A stretch of DNA of 64,000 bases from assembly GCA_001769655.1 (NCBI GenBank), contig MEPC01000017.1, positions 26,157 through 90,156 on the forward strand, in the 5' to 3' direction. The notes beneath the pieces were generated by a model. The model did not search any database and was not told the DNA's origin. It saw nothing but the letters and a program-made list of their open reading frames with translations. The stretch comes from Bacteroidetes bacterium RIFCSPLOWO2_12_FULL_37_12 (lineage in GTDB: Bacteria > Bacteroidota > Bacteroidia > 2-12-FULL-37-12). Position numbers and translations under genes: made by a program. This document shows, piece by piece, positions 1 through 8,541 of the stretch. How positions within the stretch are numbered: the stretch's first letter is position 1; each line of letters starts with the position of its first letter.

Positions 1-1449
1 GAAAAAATAAACTGGTGGATTCACATTTCATTAATTTTTATTTTTCTGAATGTTCTCCCGTTATCGAAGCATTTTCATGTCATTCTTTCCATTCCGAATG
101 TTTTTCTTTCACGGATGGAACCAAAAACAAAACTAAACTCACTTCCGAGTGTCACTAATGAGGTGAAACAAATGTTAGACCCCTCGTTTCAACTCATTGT
201 AATCAGTGACACACCCAAACGCTTTGGGGTAAAAGATGTTGAAGATGTTACCTGGAAAAATTATCTGGATGCACTAACCTGTACAGAATGTGGCAGATGC
301 ACTTCTGTTTGTCCGGCAAATATTACCGGAAAAAAACTTTCACCCAGAAAAATATTTATTGATTTACGTGCCCGCATGAAAGAAAAAGGACCCGGCTTGT
401 TAAAATCAGGTGTAGAATATAGTGACCAACGAGCTTTGCTCGGAGATTTTATTTCCGCAGAAGAACTATGGGCTTGCACAACCTGTAATGCCTGCGTTGA
501 AGAATGTCCTGTCAACATAGACCATCCTTCTTTAATAGTGGATATGCGCCGATATTTAGTGATGGAAGAATCCAAAGCTCCTGCATTATTGAACACTATG
601 TTTACTAATCTCGAAAATAACGGAGCACCCTGGCAATTTCCGGCAGACGACCGCATGTTATGGGCTGAAGGTCTTGATATACCCACGATGGCAGATTTAT
701 CTGCAAAAGGCGAATCACCGGATATTTTATTCTGGGTAGGATGTTCCGGTAGTTTCGATGAGCGCTATAAATCAGTTACCAGGGCATTCGCAACTATATT
801 AAAATTCGCCGGGATAAAATTTGCTGTTCTGGGAACTGAAGAATCGTGTACGGGTGACCCAGCTAAACGGGCGGGAAATGAATTTATTGCTCAATTGCTT
901 GCATTAGGAAATATTCAAACTTTAAATCGTTATAACATTAAAAAAATTGTTACTGCCTGTCCGCATTGTTTTAACACGCTTTTAAATGAATACCCTGATT
1001 TAGGTGGAAACTATGAAGTGATTCATCATACAACCTTGTTGAAACAATTAATTGATAATGGCAATATACACTTCCATGATAGCCCCTCTTCAAATCCCAA
1101 AAAAATAACTTATCATGATTCCTGTTATCTGGGAAGAGGCAATGGAATTTATTCAGCTCCCAGAGCGGTTATAGAAAAATTGAATACAGAAGTTATAGAA
1201 ATGAAAAGTTCTAAAAGCCATGGATTATGTTGCGGTGCGGGTGGTGCACAAATGTTTAAAGAAGAAGAAAAAGGTAAAAAAGGAGTAAATATAGAAAGAA
1301 CGGAGCAAGCGCTTGAAACCGGAGCCGATGTAATAGCTACGGCTTGTCCTTTCTGTATGACCATGATGAATGACGGGCTAAAGGAAAAAAATAAAGAAGA
1401 AAACATTCAGGTACTTGATGTAGCCGAATTAGTGGCGAAACGGTTATAG
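1..1449 (+). CDS. (Fe-S)-binding oxidoreductase, GlpC/HdrD-like (5' partial)
   Basis: The gene is cut by the left edge. The ORF track begins at an internal ATG at 115, but the same frame is open from base 1 and encodes a hydrophobic stretch (WWIHISLIFIFLN) typical of the membrane-anchored N-terminus of this family. After it come two 4Fe-4S cluster motifs (CTECGRCTSVCP and CTTCNACVEECP), then two cysteine-rich CCG domains (ACPHCFNTL; DSCYLGR...LCCGAGG; ACPFCMTMM). This is the layout of GlpC/HdrD/LldE-type electron-transfer subunits, which pass electrons between a partner dehydrogenase and quinone or thiol/disulfide chemistry. The partner is not visible, so the substrate is unknown. In this family the gene often sits near beta-oxidation or electron-transfer genes. 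Confidence 0.85.
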   Translation, partial: EKINWWIHISLIFIFLNVLPLSKHFHVILSIPNVFLSRMEPKTKLNSLPSVTNEVKQMLDPSFQLIVISDTPKRFGVKDVEDVTWKNYLDALTCTECGRCTSVCPANITGKKLSPRKIFIDLRARMKEKGPGLLKSGVEYSDQRALLGDFISAEELWACTTCNACVEECPVNIDHPSLIVDMRRYLVMEESKAPALLNTMFTNLENNGAPWQFPADDRMLWAEGLDIPTMADLSAKGESPDILFWVGCSGSFDERYKSVTRAFATILKFAGIKFAVLGTEESCTGDPAKRAGNEFIAQLLALGNIQTLNRYNIKKIVTACPHCFNTLLNEYPDLGGNYEVIHHTTLLKQLIDNGNIHFHDSPSSNPKKITYHDSCYLGRGNGIYSAPRAVIEKLNTEVIEMKSSKSHGLCCGAGGAQMFKEEEKGKKGVNIERTEQALETGADVIATACPFCMTMMNDGLKEKNKEENIQVLDVAELVAKRL

Positions 1450-1520
1450 AGGTATATGGGTATAGGGGAATAGGGATATAGGGATATTTGTGTAGCGACG
1501 CGGTGCACCGTGTCGCGTTT
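1450..1520. repeat. TATAGGG-type array plus CGGTGCACCG palindrome
   Basis: Just after the Fe-S gene stop codon there is a degenerate run of GGTATAG/ATAGGG heptamers (about 1450-1487). It is followed by a 22-bp near-palindrome at 1495-1516 (GCGACGCGGTGCACCGTGTC...), which would form a 9-bp stem in RNA with one G-U pair. The palindrome belongs to the same family as the hairpins at 24385, 44217 and 39201. It may act as a transcription terminator, but no U-tract follows. Confidence 0.6.
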
Positions 1521-1580
1521 AGGTATATACTATTAATTTATAAATTTCCTCAGGTATCATGATTATTCAATCCGATTCAT

Positions 1581-1588
1581 TATATTTG
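1581..1588 (+). promoter_or_regulatory. -7 box TATATTTG upstream of the 1612 gene
   Basis: This matches the Bacteroidota TAnnTTTG consensus 23 bp before the ATG at 1612. I see no clear -33 TTG at the usual 18-21 bp distance. Confidence 0.4.
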
Positions 1589-1611
1589 CAACAATTTTAA
1601 TCAACGTTTTT

Positions 1612-2304
1612 ATGAAAAACTGCCTCACCTATTTATCCCTTTGCTTAGTCCTGATTTTTTCTATGTCTGCCACCCATTCGGTTTTCGCGCAAGATGAAGA
1701 TGAAAATGAGGAAGAAAACAAACAAAAAAATGACGATAAAGGACCCCATAAAAGTATTTATGGGCATAACATATTCAAGGTAAACATCCCCGACCTGTTA
1801 TTTGCCGGTAATGCCGGAGCTGAATATGAAAGGTATATAAACGATGATTTTTCAGCGCAACTTGGATTTATCTATGGATTTTCACCTGATAAAACATTAA
1901 CACAGGTAAATCTGTACAGGCAGGTTTTAAATTTTGAAATTACCGGTAAATGGTATTATTTCGGTAATGATTTTAATAAAAAATGGTCACCTGTGGGCAC
2001 TTATTTTGGAGTATTTTTCAGATATGGGATAGTGGATACATGGGAAAATCCTGATAATCCTCTCAGTGAGCGAAATCCAAAATATCCTTTTAAAGGAAAT
2101 ATATATTGGCCTGGATTAATAGCAGGTCGTCAATGGGTTTTTTCAAATTGGTCCTTTGACATTTTCTTTGCCGCCGGTTACAGATTCACTGCTTTTGACA
2201 ATGAACCCTTTGAACCAAAACCAACATGGCAAATAAGTGAAGGATTCAATATTCGCCAATTTGCGGGTATTAAATTTGGATTATCAGCCGGTTATAATTT
2301 TTAA
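1612..2304 (+). CDS. Secreted outer-membrane beta-barrel-like protein
   Basis: This 230-residue protein is not recognised as a named family. It begins with a clear Sec signal peptide (CLVLIFSMSATHSVFAQ), followed by an acidic low-complexity segment (DEDENEEENKQKNDDK). The remainder is rich in aromatic residues and alternating beta-strand patterns (AEYERYINDDFSAQLGFIYG; SFDIFFAAGYRF) and ends in GLSAGYNF, a terminal aromatic typical of outer-membrane barrels. It probably sits in the outer membrane as a small barrel. Its stop codon is one base from the start of the MlaE-type permease gene, so the two are probably co-transcribed. A link to lipid transport is only suggested by this context. Confidence 0.65.
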   Translation: MKNCLTYLSLCLVLIFSMSATHSVFAQDEDENEEENKQKNDDKGPHKSIYGHNIFKVNIPDLLFAGNAGAEYERYINDDFSAQLGFIYGFSPDKTLTQVNLYRQVLNFEITGKWYYFGNDFNKKWSPVGTYFGVFFRYGIVDTWENPDNPLSERNPKYPFKGNIYWPGLIAGRQWVFSNWSFDIFFAAGYRFTAFDNEPFEPKPTWQISEGFNIRQFAGIKFGLSAGYNF

Positions 2305-2305
2305 C

Positions 2306-3046
2306 ATGAATTTCAACTTTTTATCTTCCTGCGGTAAATTTGGTTACGAAACGCTTCAAATTTTTTTATCATTCAGGTACATTTTCAAGGACCATAAACG
2401 GATTGCGTTTCAACTCGACCATATCGGAGTTAAATCCATCCCATTAGTAGCGTTTATAGGAATGTTTGCCGGAGGCATTGTTGCATGGCAAGCCGCCGCC
2501 CAGTTCAAGGGCATGGTTTCTCTTTCATTACTTGGTGGCGCCAGTAGCAGGGCTATTGCCATGGAGATGGGACCCGTACTTACTTCTTTGATTGTCGCAG
2601 GAAGAGTAGGCGCTTCCATGACCGCCGAAATTGGTACCATGAATATTACCGAGCAACTTGATGCACTCAGGTGCATGGCTATTAAGCCAACCCGTTATAT
2701 CGCAATGCCCCGTGTTTTCTCCATGATGATTATGCTTCCTCTTCTTGTATTAATGGCAAATGTTATTGGAGTTATCGGTTCTTATCTTGTAGCTAAAATG
2801 TTTCTTGACATGAGCGCATTCCAGTTTTTTGAATCGGTTCTTGGGATGTTCAGATTATCTGATTTATCAAGTGGACTTATAAAATCATTTGGTTTTGCTT
2901 TGATAATATCAGTTACTTCCTGTTATCTGGGAATGAATGATGTGAAAGGAGCTAAGGGTGTTGGGGAGGCAACTATTAAATCATTTGTTTTTTCATCCTT
3001 ATCGATTCTGGTTTTCGATTTTATAATCTGGATTTTGATTTATTAA
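2306..3046 (+). CDS. mlaE: MlaE-family ABC transporter permease
   Basis: This 246-residue inner-membrane permease belongs to the MlaE family, which moves phospholipids between inner and outer membranes together with an MlaF ATPase and an MlaD substrate-binding protein. Typical family segments are visible, including FIGMFAGGIVAWQAA, AMEMGPVLTSLIVAGRVGASM, AEIGTMNITEQLDALRCM and a last hydrophobic block ending in DFIIWILIY. I chose the ATG at 2306, two bases after the previous stop codon, rather than the track start at 2237, which lies inside the upstream gene and would add 23 unrelated residues. No mlaF or mlaD gene follows; instead a PorE-like gene does, so the rest of the transporter must be elsewhere. 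Confidence 0.9.
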   Translation: MNFNFLSSCGKFGYETLQIFLSFRYIFKDHKRIAFQLDHIGVKSIPLVAFIGMFAGGIVAWQAAAQFKGMVSLSLLGGASSRAIAMEMGPVLTSLIVAGRVGASMTAEIGTMNITEQLDALRCMAIKPTRYIAMPRVFSMMIMLPLLVLMANVIGVIGSYLVAKMFLDMSAFQFFESVLGMFRLSDLSSGLIKSFGFALIISVTSCYLGMNDVKGAKGVGEATIKSFVFSSLSILVFDFIIWILIY

Positions 3047-3082
3047 TGTGTCTTTAAAAAAAAGTATCAAAAAATTTAAAAA

Positions 3083-3115
3083 TTGCAATTATTTCAAAAT
3101 TAATATTTACTTTTG
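3083..3115 (+). promoter_or_regulatory. Promoter of the PorE-like gene
   Basis: TACTTTTG at 3108-3115 matches the Bacteroidota -7 consensus, and TTG at 3083-3085 is a possible -33 element with 22 bp between them, slightly longer than usual. The box lies downstream of the ORF-track start at 3048 and 13 bp before the ATG at 3129. It is the main reason for choosing 3129 as the start. Confidence 0.5.
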
Positions 3116-3128
3116 CCTTTTCTTTAAA

Positions 3129-5660
3129 ATGCCCGCTTTTACACAGTCCCGGAATCCATTGAAATTCTCATTTTATTTATACATCCTTGCGGTAATAAGC
3201 ACTTTTACCGGTTGTAATACAGGTGCAAAACTTCTCAAGGAAGGAGATAATGAGTTTCGTTCTGCCAATTATTTCCCAGCTATTGAAAAATACAAACTTG
3301 CACAAGAAAAACTTACAAAAGACCCAAATATCCCATTTAAAATTGCAGAATCCTTTCGTTTGGCAAATAAAATTTTTGATTCGGAAACGTATTATCAGGA
3401 TGCAGACGCCAGAGGGTGCAAAATGAATTCATTACCATTCTACTATGGGATGTCACTGAAAACCAATGGAAAATATGATGAAGCGGCTCAGCAATTTAAA
3501 AATTATGTTTCACAGGCAGATGATCCTGACTTAAAATCCGCCGCCGCTTTTGAAATTGCAAATTTGAATGAGATTAAAAAACTTGCTGAAAAAAATACCC
3601 GGAATAAAATTAAAAATTTCTCCGCCATAAATACTTCTGCTTCGGAATTTTGCCCCGTGCTGATTAAAACAGGGCTTATTTTTTCATCTTCAAGAGGCGA
3701 GAATAATCCTACCTTCCTCACCGATGGCTCAAAATTTACTGATTTATACCGTGTTACTATAGAAAATGATGGAAATGTCAGCAATCCTGAACCGGTTGGA
3801 AGTCCTATAAATACACCAAACGCCCATGAAGCCACTACTGCTATTTCTTTAGATGGCAAAACGATGCTTTTTACAAGAAGTAATACGGGAATAAAAGATG
3901 ACGGAGTTGAAACAAATATTTATGAAACAAAACTTGAATTTGAAGAGTGGACAGCTCCTGCCAAATTAGCAATCAACGGAGATACAACCTGGGAATCGTC
4001 ACCGGCTTTTTCCTTAGATAATAATACTTTGTATTTTTCATCGAATCGTGAAGGTGGATTTGGAGGTCTTGACTTATACAAAGCAACCAAAGTGAACGGC
4101 GAATGGGGAAATGTTCAAAACCTCGGCTCCACTATAAACACAAGTGGCAACGAAGTATTTCCGGTTTTTGGTCACGATGGCACTCTTTATTTTTCTTCCG
4201 ATAGGCATGTTGGACTAGGAAATCTCGATATCTTTTATTCAAAACCAGATGGCAATACCTTCAGCAAGCCCTTAAACATGGGACCTCCTATTAATTCTCC
4301 TTTTGATGATTTTCATTTGGTAATGGATGAGTTGGAAACCAAAGGGTATTTTTCCTCCAACCGTGCGGGTGGATCAGGAGATGATGATATTTATGAAGTG
4401 GAATTAGTCCCACTGACATTTGGAGTAGATGGATTGGTTTTTGAAGTTCTTCCTGAAACCAAAGATACCGTACCTGTTACCTCAGCCAGAGTGCGCTTGA
4501 TTAAAGAGGCAACACAAATTGATGAGTTTATTACCAAAGAAGATGGTAAATTTTCTTTTGAACTTTCCCAGGAAAGTGATTTTGAAATAATTGGAACAAA
4601 GACCGCTTATTTTACAAAAACGCAGACAGTTACAACCAAAGGGTTAACTCAATCCACAAAAATTCTTGTGAAGATTTTGCTGGAACTTGAAAAAATTGAT
4701 ACTACTAAATATTATAAAGTGGATAATATTTATTACGATTATGATAAAGCAGATATCCGAGTTGATGCCGCCGCACAATTAGAGCGAGTGGATAATAAAA
4801 ACCCGGGTCTGATTCAGATACTCAAAGAAAATCCCGGTATTTCCATAGAACTTCATTCTCATACCGATTCACGGGGAACTGATGAATATAACAATGACCT
4901 TTCTCAACGAAGAGCAGAATCAGCTGTTAATTTTATTTCCATAAGAAAAATTGATAAAAAACGAATGAAGCCAAAGGGATTTGGTGAGTCAAAGCCGCTT
5001 ATTCCAAATGCTGAAACTGCCATTGAGCACCAGATAAACAGACGAACAGAATTCAAAGTTTTTGCCATTGACCCAACCAAAGAATACCAATACGAAGGTC
5101 CAACAGGGCAATCTTCAGATGCACCTAAAAAGCAAGAACCTGCAAAGAATGAAAAAACACAATTAACCAAACCGGAGCCAGTTGTACCTCCTCAAAAGCA
5201 AGTGTCTCTAATAGAAAAGAAACCGGTTGAGCCAATAAAAACTACTCCTTTATCACCAACAAAAACAGCAAAAAAAGATAGTGTCTCCAAAAAGCCGGTT
5301 CTTGTAAGTCCTACTCAAACACAACCTGCTCCTATTACTCCTGCTCCAGTCGAAAAAACTAATCCTACACCGGCTCCAGCTAATGCAATAACTCCTCCTG
5401 TAACTCCTCCTGCTAAAACACCAGAACCGGTTCAAACCGAACCAGCCCCAACTCCTGTTCCTATGTCTCCACAAGATACAACTGAAACTGAAATAAAGGA
5501 TGAAGAAATTAAATCTGAGACAACTCCACCCGATCCAACTGCGCCTGTTACAACTGAAAAAAGTGATACAGTGAAACCTATTAAGATAGAAAAACCTGTA
5601 ACCACACCCACTGAACCCGATACTACCAAAAAGAAAGACGACTCCGATGACGATTGGTAA
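3129..5660 (+). CDS. porE: PorE-like OmpA lipoprotein (TPR, WD40/PD40, CRD, OmpA)
   Basis: This 843-residue lipoprotein has, in order, a signal peptide with a plausible lipobox (STFTGC, Cys29), TPR-like helices (about 35-150), PD40/WD40 propeller blades with repeated YFSSNR-type motifs (about 180-425), a carboxypeptidase-regulatory-like domain (about 430-515) and an OmpA peptidoglycan-binding domain (SHTDSRGTDEYNNDLSQRR, about 535-650). That order matches PorE, the T9SS component linking the secretion machine to peptidoglycan. A Pro/Thr/Lys-rich tail of about 180 residues ending KKKDDSDDDW is extra. Bacteroidota carry several similar OmpA/PD40 paralogues, so the PorE name is likely but not certain. 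The 3' end overlaps purM by 14 bp. The start at 3129 is preferred over 3048 because a -7 box lies between them. Confidence 0.75.
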   Translation: MPAFTQSRNPLKFSFYLYILAVISTFTGCNTGAKLLKEGDNEFRSANYFPAIEKYKLAQEKLTKDPNIPFKIAESFRLANKIFDSETYYQDADARGCKMNSLPFYYGMSLKTNGKYDEAAQQFKNYVSQADDPDLKSAAAFEIANLNEIKKLAEKNTRNKIKNFSAINTSASEFCPVLIKTGLIFSSSRGENNPTFLTDGSKFTDLYRVTIENDGNVSNPEPVGSPINTPNAHEATTAISLDGKTMLFTRSNTGIKDDGVETNIYETKLEFEEWTAPAKLAINGDTTWESSPAFSLDNNTLYFSSNREGGFGGLDLYKATKVNGEWGNVQNLGSTINTSGNEVFPVFGHDGTLYFSSDRHVGLGNLDIFYSKPDGNTFSKPLNMGPPINSPFDDFHLVMDELETKGYFSSNRAGGSGDDDIYEVELVPLTFGVDGLVFEVLPETKDTVPVTSARVRLIKEATQIDEFITKEDGKFSFELSQESDFEIIGTKTAYFTKTQTVTTKGLTQSTKILVKILLELEKIDTTKYYKVDNIYYDYDKADIRVDAAAQLERVDNKNPGLIQILKENPGISIELHSHTDSRGTDEYNNDLSQRRAESAVNFISIRKIDKKRMKPKGFGESKPLIPNAETAIEHQINRRTEFKVFAIDPTKEYQYEGPTGQSSDAPKKQEPAKNEKTQLTKPEPVVPPQKQVSLIEKKPVEPIKTTPLSPTKTAKKDSVSKKPVLVSPTQTQPAPITPAPVEKTNPTPAPANAITPPVTPPAKTPEPVQTEPAPTPVPMSPQDTTETEIKDEEIKSETTPPDPTAPVTTEKSDTVKPIKIEKPVTTPTEPDTTKKKDDSDDDW

Positions 5661-6813
5661 TTATTCTCTCCGAGGGGTTTCTTCCTCAAAAGAGGATGTT
5701 CACAAAGCCATAAAAAATTTAGATAAAGGCATTTACCCGAATGCATTTTGCAAAATACTGCCCGATTATCTGGGAAATAATAAAAATTATTGTAATATTC
5801 TCCATGCCGACGGCGCCGGTACAAAACCCGTATTGGCTTACCTGCATTGGAAAGAATTTAAAGACCCCGAAATCTGGAAAGGGATTATTCAGGATGCTAT
5901 AGTAATGAATCTCGATGACCTGTTATGCGTCGGTGCCACCGGTCCCTTTCTGTTATCATCGCTGATTGCTCGAAATAAATATAAAATTGAAGGAGAGGTA
6001 ATAAGTCATTTAATCAGTGCCACTCAAAAAATAATCAATGAATTTAAAAAATCTGGAATAAAAATTATACTTACCGGTGGTGAAACGGAGGACGTGGGTG
6101 ATGTGGTAAAAACGTTGAGTGTGAATTTCACCATGGCTTGCCGTATGAAAAGAATTGAAGTAATTCCTGTTAATATAGAGCCGGGCGATGTCATAGTAGG
6201 ACTGTCTTCTTCGGGAGTTACCAAGTATGAAAAGGATTTTAACAGTGGCATTGGATGCAATGGTTTAACTTCAGCCAGACATGATTTGCTTTCAAAACAT
6301 TATAGTATAAAATATCCAGAAAGTTATGACACGGAAATTCCGGAAAATCTTGTTTATTCCGGAAAAAACAAACTGAATCAAAAAAAATCAGGAGTGAATC
6401 CTGATATTACTAATTATTTGCTTTCTCCTACAAGAACATATTCGCCATTATTACTCGAAATTTTTAAATACGATAGAAAAAAAATTAATGGAATCATTCA
6501 TTGTACCGGTGGGGGTCAAACCAAAGTACTGCATTTTATAAAAAGTAATCATGTCATAAAGAATAATTTATTTCCTATCCCACCCGTTTTTAGTTTAATT
6601 AAGGAACAAAGCCAAACACAATGGGAGGAAATGTACAAGGTTTTTAACATGGGACACCGGATGGAGATTTATACCAATGAAAGTGTTGCCAATACGATTA
6701 TCAAAAAATCTCGTAAATTTGGAATAGATGCCCGAATCATTGGTTACGTAGAAAAAAGTAAAACAAAAAAACTTTCCATAATGACTGAGCATGGAGATTT
6801 TGTTTATTCATGA
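5647..6813 (+). CDS. purM: Phosphoribosylformylglycinamidine cyclo-ligase (AIR synthase)
   Basis: This 388-residue enzyme converts FGAM to aminoimidazole ribonucleotide using ATP, the fifth step of purine synthesis. It shows the PurM ATP-grasp-like signature features: RGVSSSKEDVHKAI at the N-terminus, HADGAGTKPVLAYL, NLDDLLCVGA, TGGETEDVGDVV and a C-terminal CTGGGQTKVLHF segment. The sequence is the Bacteroidota type, longer than the roughly 345-residue E. coli enzyme. The ATG overlaps the end of the PorE-like gene by 14 bp, which suggests translational coupling although the functions are unrelated. A perfect hairpin (6822-6845) follows the stop codon. Confidence 0.9.
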   Translation: MTIGNYSLRGVSSSKEDVHKAIKNLDKGIYPNAFCKILPDYLGNNKNYCNILHADGAGTKPVLAYLHWKEFKDPEIWKGIIQDAIVMNLDDLLCVGATGPFLLSSLIARNKYKIEGEVISHLISATQKIINEFKKSGIKIILTGGETEDVGDVVKTLSVNFTMACRMKRIEVIPVNIEPGDVIVGLSSSGVTKYEKDFNSGIGCNGLTSARHDLLSKHYSIKYPESYDTEIPENLVYSGKNKLNQKKSGVNPDITNYLLSPTRTYSPLLLEIFKYDRKKINGIIHCTGGGQTKVLHFIKSNHVIKNNLFPIPPVFSLIKEQSQTQWEEMYKVFNMGHRMEIYTNESVANTIIKKSRKFGIDARIIGYVEKSKTKKLSIMTEHGDFVYS

Positions 6814-6821
6814 TGACTCAT

Positions 6822-6845
6822 TTCGTTTGTGTGGACACAAACGAA
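6822..6845 (+). terminator. Hairpin after purM
   Basis: TTCGTTTGTGT and its exact reverse complement ACACAAACGAA are separated by only GG, giving an 11-bp arm (realistically 10 bp with a 4-nt loop). It lies nine bases after the purM stop codon. No T-tract follows on either strand, so it is a candidate terminator or mRNA-stabilising hairpin. Confidence 0.5.
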
Positions 6846-6854
6846 GGCGATATA

Positions 6855-6896
6855 TGACTAATGACTAATGACTAATAACTAATGACTAATGCCCAA
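6855..6896. repeat. ACTAATG heptamer array
   Basis: About five tandem copies of TGACTAA (ACTAATG) lie directly before, and run into, the start codon of the 6896 lipoprotein gene. This is one of several short-unit arrays in gaps of this window. Confidence 0.7.
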
Positions 6897-7849
6897 TGAA
6901 TCTTTTCCCTTTTATACTATTTTTCATACTTACATTCTCCTCCTGCACTTTCAGAGATAATCCAACGCCCGTTCCTGAAGAAAAACCATTTAATAAAATT
7001 TACATTTCCTTTAAAAATTTCAAGCCATTAACCAATGGTTCTGTCTATACAGCATGGGTGCAGTTGAATAATAAAATATCCATTGCAGGTAAATTTTATT
7101 TAGACACGACAGGAAATGTTTTTAAGGATTCCACTTCCATAGGTTTTGTTTCCAATGCTTTGTTTGCTCTTTCTCAAGATGTAGGAAACGCGGAGCGTTT
7201 TTTCATTACATTAGAAAATAATAATGACAAGGATACGATCCCATCATCCCTGATAGTTGTGTCAGGAAATTTTATTAATAAGTCAGCCACTTGTCTTGCC
7301 TTAACCCCGAATGCCATTAACTTGAATTTTAATTTCGATTCCAGCAAATATGTGTTAGGAACTCAAACCACAATTCCATCCGATACACTTCCTTATGGAG
7401 TATGGTTTGCCGCAAGAATTGATACCAATCACAAAAACTTTAATTCTTCACTTAATTTACCGGTTCTTTCTTCAGCTTCTGACTGGATTTATGAAGGATG
7501 GCTACGGCACAAAACACAACCCGCCGATGAATGGTATTCTATGGGAAGATTTACAAATGGAAATGTAGCAGACAGTTCAAAAATCCCTCCTATGGCACCC
7601 AATCAAGTTCCGAAATCCTACCCCGGCGAAGATTTTATTTATTATAATGACACTTTGCCTGTAAACAATGGCGATTTTTCTGTACTTGTTACGCTTGAAC
7701 CGGTTAATTTCAAATCATCCATCCCATTTTTTCTAAAACTTTTTGAATCAGATATTCCATACCTTGAATTTTACAAGGACACAAGCTTAATATTAAATTC
7801 ACTCAAACCGGAAGATTTTCCGAGTGCAACGGTTAGAATAAGTCAATAG
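6896..7849 (+). CDS. Hypothetical lipoprotein
   Basis: This 317-residue protein is not recognised. It starts with a lipoprotein signal (ILFFILTFSSC, lipid-attachment Cys17) and continues with a beta-rich soluble domain (YISFKNFKPLTNGSVYTAWVQLNN) containing several Pro/Asp-Thr linkers. It is predicted to sit in the periplasm or on the outer membrane as an anchored protein. It is flanked by purM and a secreted cyclophilin on the same strand, and the 5' end directly follows an ACTAATG array. An anti-sigma-like DUF identity is possible, but I cannot support one. Confidence 0.6.
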   Translation: MNLFPFILFFILTFSSCTFRDNPTPVPEEKPFNKIYISFKNFKPLTNGSVYTAWVQLNNKISIAGKFYLDTTGNVFKDSTSIGFVSNALFALSQDVGNAERFFITLENNNDKDTIPSSLIVVSGNFINKSATCLALTPNAINLNFNFDSSKYVLGTQTTIPSDTLPYGVWFAARIDTNHKNFNSSLNLPVLSSASDWIYEGWLRHKTQPADEWYSMGRFTNGNVADSSKIPPMAPNQVPKSYPGEDFIYYNDTLPVNNGDFSVLVTLEPVNFKSSIPFFLKLFESDIPYLEFYKDTSLILNSLKPEDFPSATVRISQ

Positions 7850-7900
7850 GATTTACGAAGTACGATTTACAAGTTGCGATTTTTAACTCGTAATTTTATT
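7850..7900. repeat. TACGATTT short repeat
   Basis: A degenerate direct repeat (GATTTACGAAGTACGATTTAC) lies between the lipoprotein stop codon and the cyclophilin start. An A-rich tract then leads directly into the ATG at 7917. Confidence 0.45.
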
Positions 7901-7916
7901 TAAAACAAAAAAAAAA

Positions 7917-8531
7917 ATGATTAAAACATTCCTATTACTCATCCTCATGTCAGCAAACTGCTATTCACAAAATTCTGATTCCATTCCGGTAGTAACTATT
8001 ACAACCGATTTTGGTGAGATAAAATTTGTTTTATCTGACAAAACACCAAAGCATAAAGAAAATTTTCTCAAACTTATTAAAGAAGGATTTTATGACGGAA
8101 CTACTTTTCATCGTATCATTCCCGGATTTATGATTCAAGGGGGCGATGGTAATTCTAAAGATACAATTCCCATGAATGACGGTACTGGTGATATGCCATA
8201 TCTTATCCCTGCTGAATTTAACGCCACTCTGAAACATTACAAAGGAGCTGTTGCCGCCGCCCGTAAAGGGGATATGGTTAATCCTACCCGTTCTTCGAGT
8301 GGGAGTCAGTTTTATATAGTACAAAATCCAACCGGTGAACACAGGTTAGACGGCGAATACACTGTTTTCGGACAAACTATTTCAGGAATGGAAGTAGTGG
8401 ATAAGATTTCCATGCAGGCAAGAGATAGAAATAACCGTCCTGTAAAAAATATAAAAATGAAAGTAACAGTTACCTATGAAGATTCGGGTTGGATGAAAAA
8501 AAATTTTCCGGAGGGGATACGTAATTATTAG
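7917..8531 (+). CDS. Secreted cyclophilin-type peptidyl-prolyl isomerase
   Basis: This 204-residue protein has a signal peptide (MIKTFLLLILMSANCYSQ) followed by one cyclophilin domain, which speeds cis-trans isomerisation of proline bonds, here in the periplasm. Active-site landmarks are visible: FHRIIPGFMIQGGD (with the catalytic Arg), the SSSGSQFYIVQN segment (Gln and Phe of the pocket) and LDGEYTVFG. The length is usual for exported bacterial cyclophilins of the PpiA type. It ends 10 bp before the end of rmuC, which converges from the other strand. Confidence 0.9.
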   Translation: MIKTFLLLILMSANCYSQNSDSIPVVTITTDFGEIKFVLSDKTPKHKENFLKLIKEGFYDGTTFHRIIPGFMIQGGDGNSKDTIPMNDGTGDMPYLIPAEFNATLKHYKGAVAAARKGDMVNPTRSSSGSQFYIVQNPTGEHRLDGEYTVFGQTISGMEVVDKISMQARDRNNRPVKNIKMKVTVTYEDSGWMKKNFPEGIRNY

Positions 8532-8541
8532 CTATCTGTTA

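Noticed and set aside
5253-5474. Arg/Ser/Trp-rich ORF opposite the PorE-like gene tail
   Set aside because: It is the antisense reading of the Pro/Thr/Lys-rich tail.
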